Assembly: GCA_035714625.1 (NCBI GenBank) | Contig: DASTLT010000173.1 | Span: 1 to 7,630 of the forward strand | DNA length: 7,630 nt | Source: GCA-003244245 sp035714625 | Lineage (GTDB): Bacteria > Actinomycetota > Actinomycetes > Mycobacteriales > Pseudonocardiaceae | Reading direction: 5' to 3' | Shown here: positions 7,026 through 7,630 of the stretch, piece after piece | Numbering within the stretch: the stretch's first letter is position 1 | Layout of the letters: every line of letters begins with the position of its first letter | Program-made: the position numbers and the translations under genes | Notes under the pieces: generated by a model | Databases searched by the model: none | Told to the model about the DNA's origin: nothing | Seen by the model: the letters and a program-made list of their open reading frames with translations, nothing else

Positions 7026-7490
7026 GTTCGTGCCGCGCTGCCACGGCGAGTGCGGATCCCAGAAAAACACGGGGATATTCGTCCTGAGCGTGCACGTGGC
7101 ATGCTCAGCCATCTCGACACCCTGGTCGTGGGTGATGGACCGCCACAAGTGATCAGGAAGCCGTGGGGCCGCCTTCGACAACAACAGCGCGACGCGATCT
7201 GCGCACCGGTCCTACGGTATCTTCTGCAGGATCACGAACCGGGTACTGCGCTGCACCCAGGTCAGGATCTGCGACTGCCCTGTCGCCCCGATGATCAGAT
7301 CCGACTCCCCGTGCCCGGGCACGGCCCGATCCTGCGCCTCCGCCGGCCGCTCACTGCTGTTGACCAGGCCGCTGATCCTGGCCTGCTGGGGCCCAGACGC
7401 CCCGCGCGGCAGCCGGCTGACCCGCCCGGACCGCAACACCAGTCGCAGCGGCGTGCGGCACTCACCCCGGGCTGGCACGAACAGCGTCTC
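7018..7490 (-). pseudogene. IS30-family transposase, central DDE part (proximal to the IS110 insertion)
   Basis: The - strand from 7490 reads ETLFVPARGE, then RAVPGHGESDLIIGATGQ (first catalytic Asp), RFVILQKIP, a TAG at 7214-7212, and in the same frame DRCADRVALLLSKA, SITHDQGVEMAEHA (second Asp) and FFWDPHSPWQRGTNENT (catalytic Glu). It breaks off at 7018, where the IS110 element begins. Relatives have Tyr at the KIP-Y-DR position, so the TAG is a nonsense mutation. The N-terminal DNA-binding part is missing because the homology stops at the IS982 junction at about 7491. Premature stop, insertion and truncation together show a non-functional relic. Confidence 0.87.
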
Positions 7491-7630
7491 CTAGATGAAT
7501 GATTCCTAATGTGGTCAGTGGTCGTAGGCGATCAGTGACCGCTTGACGGGTGCGTTGATCTTCCAGTTGTGCCAGATCGCGGTGGCCAGGGCGAGCAGGC
7601 GCTGGGCCACTCGCACGATGACCCCGGCGG
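7491..7630 (-). mobile_element. 3' end of an IS982-like element (partial)
   Basis: The block holds the end of a transposase gene and 24 nt of non-coding sequence between its stop codon and the start of IS30 homology. The non-coding stretch, CCACATTAGGAATCATTCAT plus CTAG on the - strand, should include the element's terminal repeat. The other end lies outside the window, so the repeat cannot be confirmed. Confidence 0.6.
7515..7630 (-). CDS. IS982-family transposase, C-terminal end (partial)
   Basis: On the - strand the frame entering from the window edge reads AGVIVRVAQRLLALATAIWH, then NWKINAPVKRSLIAYDH, and stops at TGA (7517-7515). The VAQRLLAL-AIWHN core and the RSLIAYDH C-terminus are, from memory, typical of actinobacterial IS982-family transposases. 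The catalytic residues lie outside the window, so activity cannot be judged. The 38 visible residues contain no lesion. Another DDE family (IS5-like) is possible but less likely. Confidence 0.65.
   Translation of the reverse strand, partial: AGVIVRVAQRLLALATAIWHNWKINAPVKRSLIAYDH

Larger units (their letters stand above)
5490..7490 (-). mobile_element. IS30-family element remnant, interrupted by IS110 and truncated by IS982
   Basis: Two blocks of one IS30-family transposase on the - strand, 7490-7018 and 5670-5490, flank a 1347-bp insert. Removing 5671-7017 rejoins the frame exactly: AAC AC plus C AAC GGC gives N-T-N-G inside the family motif GTNENTNGLL. The upstream part of the element, with the helix-turn-helix N-terminus, is missing, and an IS982-like 3' end starts at about 7491. 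Terminal inverted repeats were not identified, so the outer limit near 5490 marks only the end of the reading frame. Confidence 0.75.

Noticed and set aside
6762..7502. 246-codon + strand reading frame over the IS110 leader and IS30 fragment
   Set aside because: It crosses the junction between two elements and is antisense to the IS30 DDE motifs, so it cannot be an ancestral gene.

Overview
The window comes from a high-GC actinomycete. The evidence is strong G/C bias at third codon positions, GTG starts, tightly overlapping genes, and IS110, IS30 and IS982 transposases of the kind common in Streptomyces and related genera. The genus cannot be fixed from this sequence alone.

The left part (1-5396, + strand) is a class I lanthipeptide / thiopeptide-type RiPP operon. 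It opens with what looks like the last residues of a precursor peptide cut by the window edge (...SACTSNAAAPL, stop at 36-38). Next come a full-length LanB dehydratase (80-3190), a LanC cyclase with all its zinc and catalytic residues (3187-4401), and a stand-alone SpaB_C-type protein (4383-5396). The three enzyme genes overlap by 4 and 19 nt, so they are probably translationally coupled. The proposed pathway is tRNA-Glu-dependent glutamylation of Ser/Thr by LanB, glutamate elimination to dehydro-residues, and thioether ring closure by LanC. The SpaB_C domain fused to LanB has lost several signature residues, whereas the stand-alone copy keeps them, so the stand-alone protein may do the elimination. 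No transporter, protease, methyltransferase or regulator is visible; these would have to lie upstream or have been lost.

The right part (5490-7630, - strand) is a nest of insertion sequences. An IS30-family transposase pseudogene (7490 down to 5490) is split by a 1347-bp IS110-family element (5671-7017) exactly inside a Thr codon of the conserved GTNENTNGLL motif, which carries the catalytic Glu. The IS30 remnant is itself truncated upstream by the 3' end of an IS982-like transposase that runs off the window. The IS110 transposase is dead: it has a frameshift near 6614-6630 and an amber codon at 6020-6022.

The most striking signal is in the 261-nt non-coding leader of the IS110 element. It reads as a bridge RNA with two stem-loops in canonical order. 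The first carries GAGAACAC and CGTTGG, which match the left half and the reverse complement of the right half of the IS30 site where the element sits. The second carries AGGAGC and CTCACCGTG, which match the element's own two ends. Both guide pairs can therefore be read directly from the sequence and checked against the insertion that still surrounds them.
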